Assembly: GCA_022578965.1 (NCBI GenBank)
Contig: MU400507.1
Span: 620,001 to 684,000, forward strand
Reading direction: 5' to 3'
Origin: Xylaria sp. FL1777
Lineage: Eukaryota > Ascomycota > Sordariomycetes > Xylariales > Xylariaceae
DNA: 64,000 bases
Every line of letters starts with the position of its first letter. Position 1 is the first letter of the stretch. Below the pieces are notes generated by a model. It searched no databases, was not told the DNA's origin, and worked only from the letters and a program-made list of their open reading frames with translations. A program made the position numbers and the translations under genes. Of the stretch, positions 47,638 to 61,399 are shown piece by piece.

Positions 47638-50600
47638 TATCGATTTTCGAGCTAAGGTTTATTTTGCATACGTATGCATACTACTTACACTTATAAACTA
47701 TTTGCTAACAAAACCCAAAAATAATAATTATAATATTGCTTAAGGCTTTTTATAGTAATATTTATATTTAGCGCTAACTTTATAATTAAAATACTTTATT
47801 ATGTTGTAGTGTTTTAAGCTTAAACGGTTAAAAGTTAAGCTTTATTTGTTAATTTATTAACTAGTATTATTTCTTTACTTTATTATAGAACTGCAAACTT
47901 TTAACAATTCTAGCTTTAGCTTAATTAATAGTTATTTTTTAAAAAAACTAACAGCTTTAAAACTTTTAAAATTTATTAGAAAGCTTAGCAAACTAAATAA
48001 ACTAGCTAGTAATACAGTATTAAGGCATTTATTTAGTAACTATATTTAGTATTTTATGCAGTATATTTTGCTGCAATTAAAACATAACTAATAGTACATG
48101 TTAAAATACAACTTTATACAAGCTATTATTAGTGCTATTTTAAATTATTATTAATTTAACAAATTATATAAGCTTAAGCTTAAAGCTAAACAAATTAAGT
48201 TAATTTAGCGTATAGTATTTTATTATAGTAATATTATACTAGTAGCTTAAATTAGTTATAGAAAAAACATTATATTATAAACTATTTCGGTTATTATATA
48301 AAGTATAGTAACTTTGCAGTTATGCTTATTAAAACAATTAAAACATAATTAGTTTAATTTAATTGCTTAAATTTTTAACACTTGTTTATTATTAATAATA
48401 AATAATATAACAAAAGTTAGTTAGTATTACATAAATAGTTATAAAAGTATGTTTTTATTGTTTAATAAAATAATGTTATATAAGCTAAGTTAGCTTTAAA
48501 ATGCTTTATATATATTATTTTTAAGCTTAAATAAGCTACTTAAAAATACTTTATTAACTTATTTTGCAACTTTTTGTTTAACTAAAAAATTGCGTTTATA
48601 GCTATTAATAAGCTTTATATAGTTTATTAATAAAGAGATTTTTAGATTGCATACCTTAATATATACTATATAAAAGCGTTAGTTCTACAAAATATACTAT
48701 GGTTTAGCTGTACTGCTACATTAAGCTTAAACGCTTAGAAGTTTATATTGCTTAAAGCTAGATTTTAACAGCAAAATACTTGTTTAAAAAAACTGCAATT
48801 TGTTTATGCTTTAGTTAATTAGCCTAATATATCTTTTGTTGTTTATTTTATAAAAAAAAGTACTATTATAAAAAATTACTAGTAATTAAGTTTTTTAATT
48901 AGCAAAATATAGCATAGTATAGCATACTTAATTTCTAAAACTATTGTTTTTATAAATAGCAAAAAAAAGCTTATTGCTACGCGCTATTTCTTAATAATAT
49001 AGCTTTAAGAATTAAAGTTTATTTTAATTAAAATAAAGCGCTTTATTTAAAGATATAATGCAAATATACGTTTTAATAACTAATAGCGGTTATATAACAA
49101 GTTTATAAAGCTAGACTTTTTTTATTAAATTATGCTTGCTACTATAGCTTTTAAAATAAAAATAAATATTTATAACATAATGCGTGTTGTTTAGTTTAGC
49201 TTTATTATTTCTAGAGATTTTTTAAACCTGTTGCAAAAGTTTAGCTAAGCTATTTAAAATAGTATAACACAAAAAACAGCATTCTTTTTTGCTCTTTACT
49301 AGTATTTTAATTTATTAAAAGCGCAAAAAGTTAAGCCTTTTAAACTAAAACGTAAAAAAAAGCTACTAAAAAACAATTAAAATAATTTGCGCTTTATAAT
49401 AAACATAAGCAATAGCGCGTTAAAAAGCTTAACGTTTAGCTATATATAGTTTGTGCTATTAAACTATTAATTAATTGCAACTAATAAGCTTAAAAATAAA
49501 AATAGTTTAATAGTTAACCTTAAACTAAAATAATTTAAGCTAGTTAAGCTTGCTAAATAAACTAAAGCTAAACTAAAGTTTAAAAATAAGCTATAAGCTA
49601 TTTAGCTAAACATATATAAGTTTATAAATGCGAAATGCTTTAAAAAATATGCTTTATAGTTTTTATAGCAGCTAAATAATAAAAATCTTAAAAAGCAAAA
49701 GAATATATAATAAGAAATATACTGCAATTTATGTTATTATAACTTCGGCTAACTACTAAAGTTGCTGCTAAAAATACGCTAGCAGTTTGCGCTTTAAAAA
49801 AGAACTATCCCTTAGTTTTTATAGCAAAAGCTCTAAAAATTCTGCGCAAAATACTTTGTAAACTTATATTAATACTTAAACTTTGCTATTAATAGCATAG
49901 CAGAATATTTTATGCTAAAAAAAGTTTAGTAGTGTATTGCTGCTATATTTAATAAAGTAATTAATATAAATACTATATTCTTTTTAGTTTATAATGCTAT
50001 AAAAATATTTAAATAGAATAAATAGGAAAAATATAGCTACGTTTTATGTACTAAGCTTTTTATAATATACTAGCATGCTTTTAATAAGCATGCTAAGCAT
50101 TTTGCAAACAAAGCATAAATTAAAAATACTACTAAAAACATATTTTATTTAACCTTAAAATTAACACTAAAAATACAAACAAAGCAGCAGTTAAATATTT
50201 GTTAAACGCTTAATATATAGTTAAGCTAGTTAGTTTTACGCTTAGCAGTAGTTATAACCCCTGTTTTATTGTTTTTAGCAAAACTAATTATAATTGCATT
50301 ACTTTTAAGTGCTTTTTTTATATATACAAATATATTGCTAGCTATAAATTTACTAATACAATTTAAACTACTAAAGCATAATAAAAAATTGCTAGCAAAT
50401 AGTAGTTCTAAAAAGCCAAAAAAAAAGCGAAAAAGATAAAACATATATAATACTTTGCGCTAATCTATATTTAGCTATAGTTCTTTAGTTTTTTTTTTTT
50501 TTTTTTTTGCTTTTTTATAATTAAAAGTATATAGCTGCTGTTTTTTATTATTTTTAATAAATAGCTTATTTTTATTAGCTAAACTTAATATGTTTTGCTA

Positions 50601-52691
50601 TATTAAAACTTTAGTTAGTTAAATAACCTTAGTGTTAAACTTATTAATTTTAATATTAGTAAGTTGTTGCTTTTTTTTTATTAATAAATTTAGCGCATTA
50701 AAAAGATTATATAACATAGTATAGCTATTAGTACGTTTTTTAGTGTTGCTATTAATATATATTTTATAAGCATATTTAATAACATTTCAGTTAGTAAAAA
50801 AAAAAGTATGCTACTTATTTTAATATGTTTAAAAGGATCGTTTTATACTGCTATAAATTAAAGCAGTATAAAGGCCTATAATAGCTAGTTAATTAAATAT
50901 AACAGAAATATTTTACGTAAAGTTTTTATTATTTTTTATATTAATTGCAAAAGCATTATTAATATGCTTTAAAACTAAGTTAATAGCTTTTTATTTGCTT
51001 TTAGCTATAGTATACTAAATAAAGCTTAACTGTAGTATTTTTGTTGCAAGTTCTAGTTTTATAACATTAAAATAAAGTAACTAAGCAAAATATAACATTT
51101 CTAGTTTATAATTACTAGATTTTTCTTTATAGAAAAAAATAAAAAAGTAAGAAATAATTTAACGTAGTACTTTATAATTGTTAAACTAAACTGCTATAGT
51201 TATTATAAATAAATATTTTATAATACTTATATATTAGCAATAGCTTTAGAACTTAATATTAATTAATTTGCTTTTGTTTTAAGTATATTTTTTTATTTAA
51301 CTTGTATATTTTAACTATTAAAACTATAAAGCTGCAATTTTTTGCTTAAGTAATATAGAATTTATGCTTTTTAATGCTGTTTAAATATAGTTTAGTTAGA
51401 TTTTATTAAAGAATAGTATATTAAATTTAACCAAGTTATAAATTAAAAACGCTAAAATATAAGCATAAAACCTATTATATAATAATAGCAGGGCTTAATA
51501 GTATTAAACCTTATTTTTTTTAATATATTGCTTGCAGCTAAAAAATTATACGTTATGTTTTACGAAAAGATCCTAAAAAGTCCGAAAAATTAGTTAAATA
51601 AAATTTAGCGCAATATAAAAAAAAGCTAATATAAAAAGCATTCATTGTTTATAGTTATATATGTTGCCTGCTTTTATTTAAGCAGCTGCTATAGCTTAAA
51701 TAAAAAATGTAGTTTTTTAATTTTTATGTATTATTGCAAGTTATTTATTATAGTTTTGATAATTTAAAATAGTGCAAAATAAAGTATTATAAACTTAATA
51801 TACTCTAGATATTTTCTTTTTGTTTTTGTAAATAGCAAAGGTTTGCAAAATATAGCTAACGTTATTTTGCAGTTGTATAATGTTTAAAAATAAAGCAAAC
51901 CTTTCTAAATGTAATAATTTAAATAAAAAACAAACAGCGTAAACTAATAAATAATTAATTGCTTTATTTATATAAGCTAAAGTTAGCATTAAGTAAAAAA
52001 AAAGCTATTTTTTTTTGAAAGAAATAGTAGTATGCTATTATAATTACATAAATAAGCTAAGCACGTTTAAACTAGCAACTATAAAACAGTTAGTTAAATT
52101 TTGCATAATATTTTTATAACTTATGCTAAGATTTTAAACACTATTTTTAAAGTTAAAATTGTTATATATAAATATAGCACTTAAGTTGTAAGCAATACGC
52201 TTTAAGTTAAGCTATATATTTATTAATTTAAGTATTAAAACATTAGTTAATTAGCTACTATATATATAACTTTGTTTAGCTATTTTATTTAGCTGTTTTA
52301 AAACAGACTTATAGTTAATATATACCTTAAATCAAGCAAAAGTATTAATTACTTAAGTTTATGTTTTATTACTATAAAAGTAAATACTAATAAATTGCTA
52401 TAAAAAATTGCTTATTAAAAGTGCATATATACTTAATAATAAAGCTATAATTATATATGCTTTAGTAATATAAAAAAACAGTATGTTAGCTTTAGTTGCG
52501 TTATAAGATTTATGCCTAGTTTGCTAATTTGTAAAAATACCTAAAAAAAAGGCAGCAAAACGTAAAAATGCGTTTTAAATTTAAAACCAAAAAAAACAAA
52601 GTAACCTTTCAATTTATTGCGTATTATAAACATTTTTAACTTAGCAAGGCTTTTTATTAAAAGCTTTAAATGCTTTAAAATTAAATTTAAT

Positions 52692-52800
52692 AAAGGCTAG
52701 TTATTTAGATAAAGTAAAAAGCTTGTTTTAAAATGCAAAAATATTAGCAATATTATAACTTGCATTGTTTTCTTTAAATTTTATCTAAATACTAGCTTTT
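52692..52800. repeat. Small fold-back element inside Z
   Basis: AAAGGCTAGTTATTTAGATA (about 52692-52711) is the inverted copy, with one indel and a few RIP-type changes, of TTATCTAAATACTAGCTTTT (52781-52800). About 70 bases separate the arms. Confidence 0.6.
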
Positions 52801-53365
52801 TAAAAACGCTGTTAAACTTTAAGGTCTTTTAATACGTTAATTATTTTGCGCATTTATAGCTTTAACTAGTTACTAATTGTAGTTTGCAATAAAAGCTATC
52901 CTTTTAAAAACTAACGAAAATTGTAGCCCTAATTACGATTGCAATACTAATACTTTTGCGTGTTTATTACAACTTATTGCTAGCATACAAAATCGGATTC
53001 TTTGTTTAAATTATTGCTTTTATAATTAGAATTATTTTCGAAGTCAAAAGCAATAAAAGTAATATTAAAAAAGTCAGTTAATTCAGATATAAAAAGTAGC
53101 ATAAACGCTAGTATAATAAACTATACAAGCAAGCAAAATAATCGCAAAAAAAACGATAGTAAAAAAAACAATATTTCAATCGGAAAATCTATAGTATGCA
53201 ATGCAACAAAAACCAGGCGTTAAAAAAATACGAAAAAAATATAACTATATGCAAAATACAATAATTAATTAATTAAGTATAACTTTAAACAGATTTAAAG
53301 TTGCTACGTAAATAAATTACGGTTTGTTGTTTTTTAAATAAAAACGTAAGCAAAAAAATCAACAT

Positions 53366-53489
53366 AGTTGCCTTAGACCAAAATTCCGAGTTTATGTTAA
53401 AGAAGGTAAAAAAAGTTGTAATTAGTAGAAAGGTAGTATAGCTAAGGAAGTACAAACGCAAGGACCATTCTAGTCTAAGGCACCTAAGA
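53366..53489. repeat. Right fold-back end of element Z
   Basis: The outer repeat TTCTAGTCTAAGGCACCT (53468-53485) is matched by an imperfect inverted copy, AGTTGCCTTAGACCAAAA (53366-53383). This mirrors the arrangement at the left end. The sequence between them is close to normal composition. Confidence 0.75.
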
Positions 53490-56400
53490 TAAATATTTAA
53501 GTTAAATCTTTAAAACCTTTATAGTAATATTTTTTAAAAGCTTAAAAATCAAAATGCTGCAAATTTGCTATGCTTTATAAAAAACTGTTTTAATTTTATA
53601 AAAAAAAAAGATCTTATTATATATTTTTTTTATTTTAAAAAAGTCTTAAAAAAGTGCTATTTTTTTGCAATATTATATTTTAGTTAGCAATGCTGCTTTT
53701 TGCTAAGTAAAATTAATTGCATAAAGCTTTTTTAAAAAAATAGCTAAATGTTTAATAATTAGTTAAGTGCTTTTAAAAATAGTATTAAAACGTAAATATA
53801 TGTTTTAATAAATGCTATTTTGTTAAAATAGCGCAAAATTTTTTAAATAATAGCTTGCTTTTTTTAAAGTTTGCTTTTTTTACTTATAAAATTTAAATAA
53901 AATAGTGCTATTAAATAGCACGTTATCCTTAAAATAAATCTTTTTATTTTTTGTTTTATATATTATATTTAAAATTATTATTTTATTCTTTATTAATTTG
54001 TTAGTTTTTAAAGCTTAAAAAATTAATAATACTTAAGTTAAAATTATAATTAAGTTATATTTGCTTTTTGATTTATATGCAGAATTTTTAGTTTTTGTAA
54101 TTATTAATTTTTTAGTATTTTTTTGCTTTAACGCTTTTTTTATTGCAATTAAAAATATTCTAAATAATTAATTATTATTAAAAATAACGTAAACTTTTTT
54201 ATTGTTTTATATTTTTAAGTTTTTAAAAAGTTTAATATTTTATATAAAAAAAATTAAAAAAGCTGCTAACGTTATATTATTATATAAGTTTTAATTTTTT
54301 TAAAAGTTTATACTTATATACTTTTTTAAACTATGTTTTTTTAATTTTACTTTTATTTTTTTTTGCTAATTGTTAAATTTTCTATTTAAAATCTAGCATT
54401 TTTGTGCTTTATATAGCTTATTTACTAAGCTAGTAGTTTAATAAATATATATTAGTTTTTTAGTTATTAATAACTTTAAGCTTTTAAATTTAGACTTTTA
54501 ATATAGTTTATTATTAATATAATAATTTAGCTTGTTTTAAATATTATATTAGCTATTATATAAAAGCTTTAAAAATATAAACTTATTTAAAACTTTATAA
54601 TAAAGTTTATTTTTAGCAATAAAAAGTAAATAGTTTGTTTTTTGTTAACTATATATAGTAAAAAAAGCAATAATCTTTTATTTATTTAAATAATAGTTTT
54701 TAAGCATTTTATATATTTAATAGAATTACTAGTTTAATTAAATCTTTTTTAAGTTATATTTGTATTTTTAGTAGCAAAGCTGTTTTTATTAATAAATAAA
54801 TTTATAATAATGCTAAACTACGCTTTAAAATTAATAATCTTAGTAATATTTTTTTTATAAATTTTGTTTTTTATTTTTATAGTAAGCTTTAAACAAAGCT
54901 ATATATATTTTTTTAGCTTTATAATATTTAAAAATATAGCTAAAATACTTTATAATCTTAGCAATAAAACTAACATAAAGCATAAATCTAAAAAGCTTAA
55001 ATATTTTTAATTAAAATAATTTATTAAGCTTAAGTTTTCTTTATTATAAAATCTATACTTTAATGTTTTTTTAAATAAGTTTAAGTTATTACTACTAGTA
55101 TAATTATTATACTTTTTATAAATCTTTATTTTAAAGAGGTTAAAAGTTTAATTAGCGCTTTTTAAAACTATTAATGTTAACTACGTTAGCTTTTTAGGCT
55201 TTTTTTTTCTTTTTAGCATTACTAGCATAAAATTAGCATAAAGCTATAGTTTAGTTAAAAATACTACTTTTTTTAAAAATAGCATAAATATAACAATTAA
55301 TAACTTTTGTTTTTTTAGGTTATTTTTAAATAATAAATATATAATATTATATTAGTTTAAAATCTTAAAAAGCATTTTATTAAACTTTAGCTTGTTTTTT
55401 AACGTTTAAAAATCTAAAGCAATATAAGCAAAAAACAATATTACTTAATTATTTTATTAGTTTTAATTGCAAAAAACTTTTATTATTTTATAGCGTTACT
55501 TCTTTAAAAAAGCAGCTATAAAGCTAAATTAAAGCATATAAGTATACATAATAAAACTATTATATTTTATTCTTTTATTTATTTATACTATTAAATAGTT
55601 TAATAAAAAGCTAGTTTTATAAGTATTATTAAGCAATTTATGTTTATTAAGTTAATTAGCTAATTATAATATTAATTAAAAACTTTTTTATGCTTTTTTA
55701 ATTATTAGCTGCTAAAATCTTATATTATTTTTTAAAAAATCTACGTTTTTATAAAAAAAAGCATTTTTTATGTTTATTTAAGTTAAAATTTCTTGCAATA
55801 AAGTTTTTAGTTAAGCTTTATATTTTAATTTGTTACTTTTTTCTTTTAAAATAAGTTATAGCATATTTAATTTAATTTGCTAATTTAAACTTTTGCTAAA
55901 GTTATTTAAAAGCAATAATATTATTTTTAGCATTAGCTTAAGTACTTTTGCTACTTTAAAATATAATTTAGCTTTTATTTAAGCAATTATTTAAATAAAA
56001 ATACTAAAGTATTTTAGAACTTTTAGTATAAAGTTTTTAAAAATAACATTTGTTTTTTTATTTAAGAAATTCTTAAACTTTTTAGCTTATATTTTTTTAA
56101 ATTTCAAGCTTTTTTTTGTAAGTTTTGCTTTTTAAATTCTTTAAGGTTTTTAATAATTAAAACTTTTTAGTTTTAATAAAGTATTTTACTTATAAAAATT
56201 ATTGTTTATTTATATATTTTTAGTATTAAATTAAATAAAAAACTTATTATTATTTAAATAAATTTTCTTAATTGTTTAACTTATAAAAAGCTTTTTTTTT
56301 TGTTTTTTAGGTTTTTTTTTATTTTTTGTTTAATAAAAAGCAGCTTTTCTAAATAAAAACTTATAATAATTAGCTTAAAACATATTTACGTTAATTTTTT

Positions 56401-57035
56401 TGCTTAATATATAGCTTTATAAAACTTTAGTACTATTTATATTATAAAAAATGCTTTATATAAAGTTTTAATTAGTTATAATAAAGCTATTATTTAGCTT
56501 ATTATTTATTAAATTATTTTTTTTAATGTTATAAGCTTTTGCTAGTTTTATTTTATAAGATATAAAAGTTTAATTGTTAAACTTTTTATTTAAAAATTAG
56601 TTTAGCTATTTATTATTTAGCTAATAAAGTTTTTTTTCTTTTTAACTTTTTTGTTTGCTTTTTATTTTAGCATTTAGATTTTTATTATTTAAAACAAAGT
56701 TTTTTTTTTGTAGTTAATAATAAGCTTTTTACTTAAGCAACTTATTATTGCTTAAAATAAAGTTATATATTTATTTTATTATAGCATTTAAAATTCCTTT
56801 TTTATTTTTGCTAATTTTTATAACTTTAAAAAAAACCTTTATATATTTAAAGCTTATAAAAAATTTTAGCTTTTTTAAATATTATTTAGAGTTTTAATAT
56901 ATAATATTTTTTTTTTTTAATTTATAAGCAAAGTTGCATTTATAAACATAATAATTATTTATGCTACATTTTTAACAAATAGTTCTTTTTGCTAAATAAA
57001 GATTGTTTAAAATGGAGCTTTTTTTGCTTTTCTTT
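53490..57035. other. Decayed interior of element Y, right of Z
   Basis: T-rich, strongly decayed DNA with no open frame or motif worth calling. It resembles 39112-47498 in composition, consistent with one element interrupted by Z. Confidence 0.5.
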
Positions 57036-57130
57036 GCGACTAGCTAGATTTACAAAGATACCCGCGCGGCCTTAAGAACCAAACTTACGGAGACTTGCCG
57101 TGTATAAAACGAGCCCGTACAAATAACAGC
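57036..57130. other. Unmutated GC-containing island
   Basis: About 95 bases of nearly balanced composition (for example ATACCCGCGCGGCC and CGAGCCCGTACAAA) sit abruptly within the AT-rich block. CpG and CpA sites are intact, so RIP has spared it or it arrived later. It encodes no clear peptide, does not form a tRNA cloverleaf by eye, and no second copy was found in the window. Confidence 0.6.
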
Positions 57131-58860
57131 TCAAAAAGAAATAAAAGTAAAGATAAAAAAAGCAAAAAACTATAATATAACTTTTTTAATACAGAACTAA
57201 ATGCAATTAGCTAATAATGCAAACCTAAACTAGTAGTAGCTAGCAATAAGCTTAACGTTAAACTTGCAGTACTACGCAAACAAGCTAAATAAAGCAATAA
57301 TAAACGCTAAGATTTTTCTTAAAGAAAACTTAAATAAACAAACTATTTATAACGCTTGCTAAATTGTTAAAAAGCTATTAAAAGCGTACTACTTTTAGCA
57401 AATAAGCAAGCAATTATAAGCAAACAGTAATATTAAAAGTAGTAAACGTGCTATTTAAAACTTATTATAAGCGTTATTAACAAAACAAAAAAAGCTTGCT
57501 ATAAAAGTAAAATTACTGCATGCGTAAATTTAATAATCTAAAAATTGCATAAATAAGCAAGCTAAAGTTGCTAATTTTTTTTGCTAATAGCTTGCATTTT
57601 ATGCAAACGCGTTATAAATAAACAGCAGTAAAAAATTTTTATGCGTTGCTTTATTAACTTACTTTAAAGCTATTATAGCAATAAACTTTAATTAAGCTAT
57701 TATTATAACTTTTGCTAGCTATAAAGCTAAAGTAAAAACAAAGTTAATTATAATATAAAAGCTAAACTAAGTAATAAAAGCAAACGTAGTTTAAGCAGCA
57801 TATAAACTATTAAACAATAACTAAAAAGTTATTTTTAACAAATAAAAAATTTAAACTTAAATGTTAGTAAATATGTTATAAACTTATTAAACGTTTAGCA
57901 AAAAATCAAAAATGTACTTTTAACTGTACTAACTAGTAGTTTTAGGCTTACTAACTAAGCAAATGCTAAAAAAAAAAAAAAAAAAAATGCTAGCTTAACT
58001 TAAGCTAGCTAACTAAAAACTAAAGATTAAAAAGCTATTTTTTTTATTTTGTTTGCTATAGTGCAAGCAAAAAATATGCTTAGTATATATTAAAGTTATA
58101 ACTATAAAAAATGCAAACATAGCGTATATTAATAAACTTTTTTAAAACTATTATTACTTTTAAGTAGCTTTTTATTTTGTAAACGTAGTAGTAACTTAAT
58201 GTTATAGCTGCTAAAAATAAAGCTATTAAGCTAATATATATAAAAATAAGCAAAAATGCAGCTAGTATAAATCTTTAAAACATGCTAAAAATAAAGCAAA
58301 CTTATGCTTTATATAAACCAAAAAAAAAGCAGCTACGTGCTTTTTTTATTAAAGTAACTATTTAGCTTAAGCAGTAAAATGCCTAAAAGCTATTTAAGCA
58401 TATAAGCTAGCTAAAAACGCTTTTATTTATTGCTTTGTATAGTTTGTAATAAAGCTAACTTAAAGCTAACTATGCACTATTATTGCTATAAAAATGCTAC
58501 GCAAGCAAAAAGCTAACAATTTAGCAAGCAAAAATATTATTTGCTTAAAAGGTTGCTTATTAAGAAAAACTACGTTAATAATCGCGCAAAAAATAAGATT
58601 GCGAACTATTGTTAATATGCTAAAGCTTTAAAACTAGCCTAAAAAAAACCTATTTAAAAACTATTAGTAAGCAATCTAAATAACAAAAAGCTGCATTTAC
58701 GCAGCAAGCAAAAACGCAAGCAGCAAAAGCAGCAATATTAAATAAAAATTAAGCAACATAATTTCTAAATAGTAGCGCTTATATAGTTAGCTATAAAAGA
58801 AATATAAATTGTAATAGCAAGCAATTAGCAGAAATATTTTTATTTAGCTTTAGTATAGTT
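57131..58860 (+). mobile_element. Less-decayed remnant, possibly of a transposon gene
   Basis: This stretch keeps more GC, CA and TG than its surroundings. In one plus-strand frame from about 57,220 to 57,530 sense codons run in blocks rich in Ala, Asn, Leu and Lys, interrupted by TAA and TAG that could be RIP-converted CAA and CAG. Near 58,700 a frame reads a Lys/Gln/Ala-rich tail (QQAKTQAAKAAILNKN). This resembles charged tails of some transposases, but no catalytic residue can be identified. A 16-base A run lies near 57,970. The function is unassigned. Confidence 0.35.
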
Positions 58861-61399
58861 TTTACCTATATATAAAATTAGGTAGCTTTTAGCATAGCTT
58901 TTTAAAGCTATTAGTTTTAAGTAATACAATATATAAAGATTGTTTAATTTTACTTATTATAAAAAATTAAACAATTATTTGCTTTATTTTTGTTTTTTAA
59001 AGTTATATTTACTTTTTTATAAATATTTAGAAATTATAATATTAATATTAAACATTTGCTTTTTTAATAAATTTATATTAATTTTATAATATTATAATGC
59101 TTATAGTTCTTAATTAACTAGCTAAATATATTAATTTTGCAGTTTTTTTAGCATTTTTTTTAGTTTTTCTTTTATAATTGCTACGTTTTTTTGTTTTAAC
59201 TTTAGCTGCTATATTTATTTAGTAATATTATTTATGTTTTATTTATAAGCAAAATATTAAGCTAATTTTATTTATTGCTTTTTAATAATAATTGTTTTAG
59301 TAGTTAATATAATTATATTAATAGTTAGCTTAGTAGCATTAATAGTAGTATATAAAAGCTTGTTAAAATTATAATTATATAAATAATTAACTTTTTTTTA
59401 TGCTTTGCGTACTTTTTTTGTTTTTTTAAAGTAAAGATCTAGCTTAAACTTTTTATTAATTTAGTTATTTAATGTTTTATAAAAGTTTTTATAAAACATT
59501 TTGTTTAAGTTATTATATAACTTTTTAAAGAACTTTATTATTTTATTAATAATATTTTAATTTAGCTTTTTAAGCAAACTTTAAGTAAATTAAAAATTAA
59601 AGTAATAATTTCTTTAAGCTTTAATATTTTTAGTATACATTTAATACTAAAAGAAATAAGTTTTAAAATTAGTAAAGTATATAACTTTTAAGCAAGCTTT
59701 AAAATCTTATAATATAGCAATAATAAACTTATTTTGCTTAAAGTTTTAAAGCTTAAATTTTTGCTTAAGTAGCTTATAAGCTTTTGTTTAAAATAAGCAA
59801 TCTTTTAGTATTATTTTTACTATTTTTTTTGTTTAAAAAGTATTGTAATAAATAAAAACTTGTTTAATTTTGTTAATATTTTTAAGGCGCTTTGCATAAA
59901 AAAAAGCATTTAAATTATTTAGCTATTTGCTTATTTTTAACTTATTAAACAGTAAATACTAGTTTAACTTTAAGTTAAAAAGCATAAATAATAGCTTAAT
60001 TTTAGTATTATGCTTATTATTAAAATAGTTTAAGCTAAATAAAGTTACTTTAATACTTTTTAAAAATAATAAGCTAATTATTTTTATTTTTTTTATTTAT
60101 AAGTAGTTTTAATGTTTTTTATATATTAAAGTAAGAAAATCTAACGATTTTTTATAGCTAAATTACTTAACTAAGCTATAGTTTTTAAACTTTTAAGCTA
60201 TATAATAAATTAAAGTAAAGTTTATATAAAAATAACAAAAAAAGTAAGCTGTAAAAAATAATAAAAGTAAACTAAGTAAAAGTATAAATTTAAAAAAAAA
60301 GAAAATATAAAGTACTAAAAATTTCTAAATATTTTAAGTATTTAAGTTTTTTTGTGTTATTTTTTTAAACTTTTTTTTTAAAAAACCTAACGATTTTTTT
60401 TGTTTATATTTATAAAAACTACTAGCTTATTTTTTATAGCTTTTTAAGTTTTTTTTTAAATGCTTTTATGTTTTTGTTTTTTATACGCTTTTATTTTTTT
60501 GTATGCTTTATAACGTTTAGTTTTTTTGTTTTTTAATTTAGCTTGCTTTGCTTTATATAAGTTTTATTAAGCAAGCTTTATTTTTTTATAGCTTTTTATT
60601 TGTAAAAATAGCATGCTTTTTTCTTTTTTTTAAAGCTTTTTTATTTAATAATAAGCGTTATAAAAAAGCAATAGCTATGCTTTGCGCAAAGTTTTTAAGC
60701 AACAGCTAGTTTACACTTAAAAGATCTTGCTTTTTGTTTTTTAATAAAAAACTATATTAGCTTAAAAAACAAAATATATTTTTAATTGTTAAAAGCTTTA
60801 TATATTAACGCATAAACTTAAACTTATTTAGTATAAATAAGCATTAAACTTGCTTACATTATAGCTTTTTAGAAGTTTTAGCAATTTTTATTTTTTTTAA
60901 GCCCGTTTTTTGTTTTTTTTTGTTTTTATAAAAGCAATTATGCTTTTTTTTTTATAAAGCACTAGCTTTTCAGCAAAAATTCTTTTTTTTAAGCCTTTAA
61001 GAGCTTCTAATAAATAGTTTTCTGGCTTTATTATCTTAAAAATCGTACTAGCATTTTAACACTTAATTGTTGTTTTGCTAGAAAAAATGAAAACATTTTG
61101 CAAACTAAGCTAAAAAAAACAGTTTAACATTTTTATACATTTGTTTTAAGCTTTATTGATTAAAAGCTACTAGCTTAAACATTTATACTAATTATAACTA
61201 AATTGCTTATATTAAACAAGCTTTGCTTATTGCTAGCTAAAGCAGCTAAGTATAATATATTATAACTTACATATAAAAATTATAGCAATTAATAAATAAA
61301 TAAATTAAACATATAAATTAGCAATAATAAATCGTTTATTTATAAGTTTTATAGTATTATTTATTATAAGTAAAAAATTAGCCTTACTAAAAACACTAA
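58861..61399. other. Decayed interior of element Y, right end
   Basis: A+T-rich DNA without a supported gene. T runs are frequent around 60,360-60,640. It ends at the right 304-bp repeat of element Y. Confidence 0.5.

Larger units (their letters stand above)
47499..53489. mobile_element. Element Z, 6-kb DNA-transposon-like interval with TIRs and TA flanks
   Basis: The outer 22 bases at each end are inverted copies with one mismatch, read inward as TCTT then AGGTGCYTTAGACTAGAA (47499-47520 and 53468-53489). TA lies outside both ends (47497-47498 and 53490-53491), as expected for a Tc1/mariner/pogo-type target duplication. Each end also carries an inner inverted copy of the terminal repeat, near 47619-47636 and 53366-53383. 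The interior is less drained of C and G than its surroundings, especially 52500-53490, suggesting a younger insertion. A basic patch (KKPKKKRKR) can be read at about 50,400-50,440 on the plus strand within a broken frame. No transposase catalytic motif could be identified. Confidence 0.65.
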
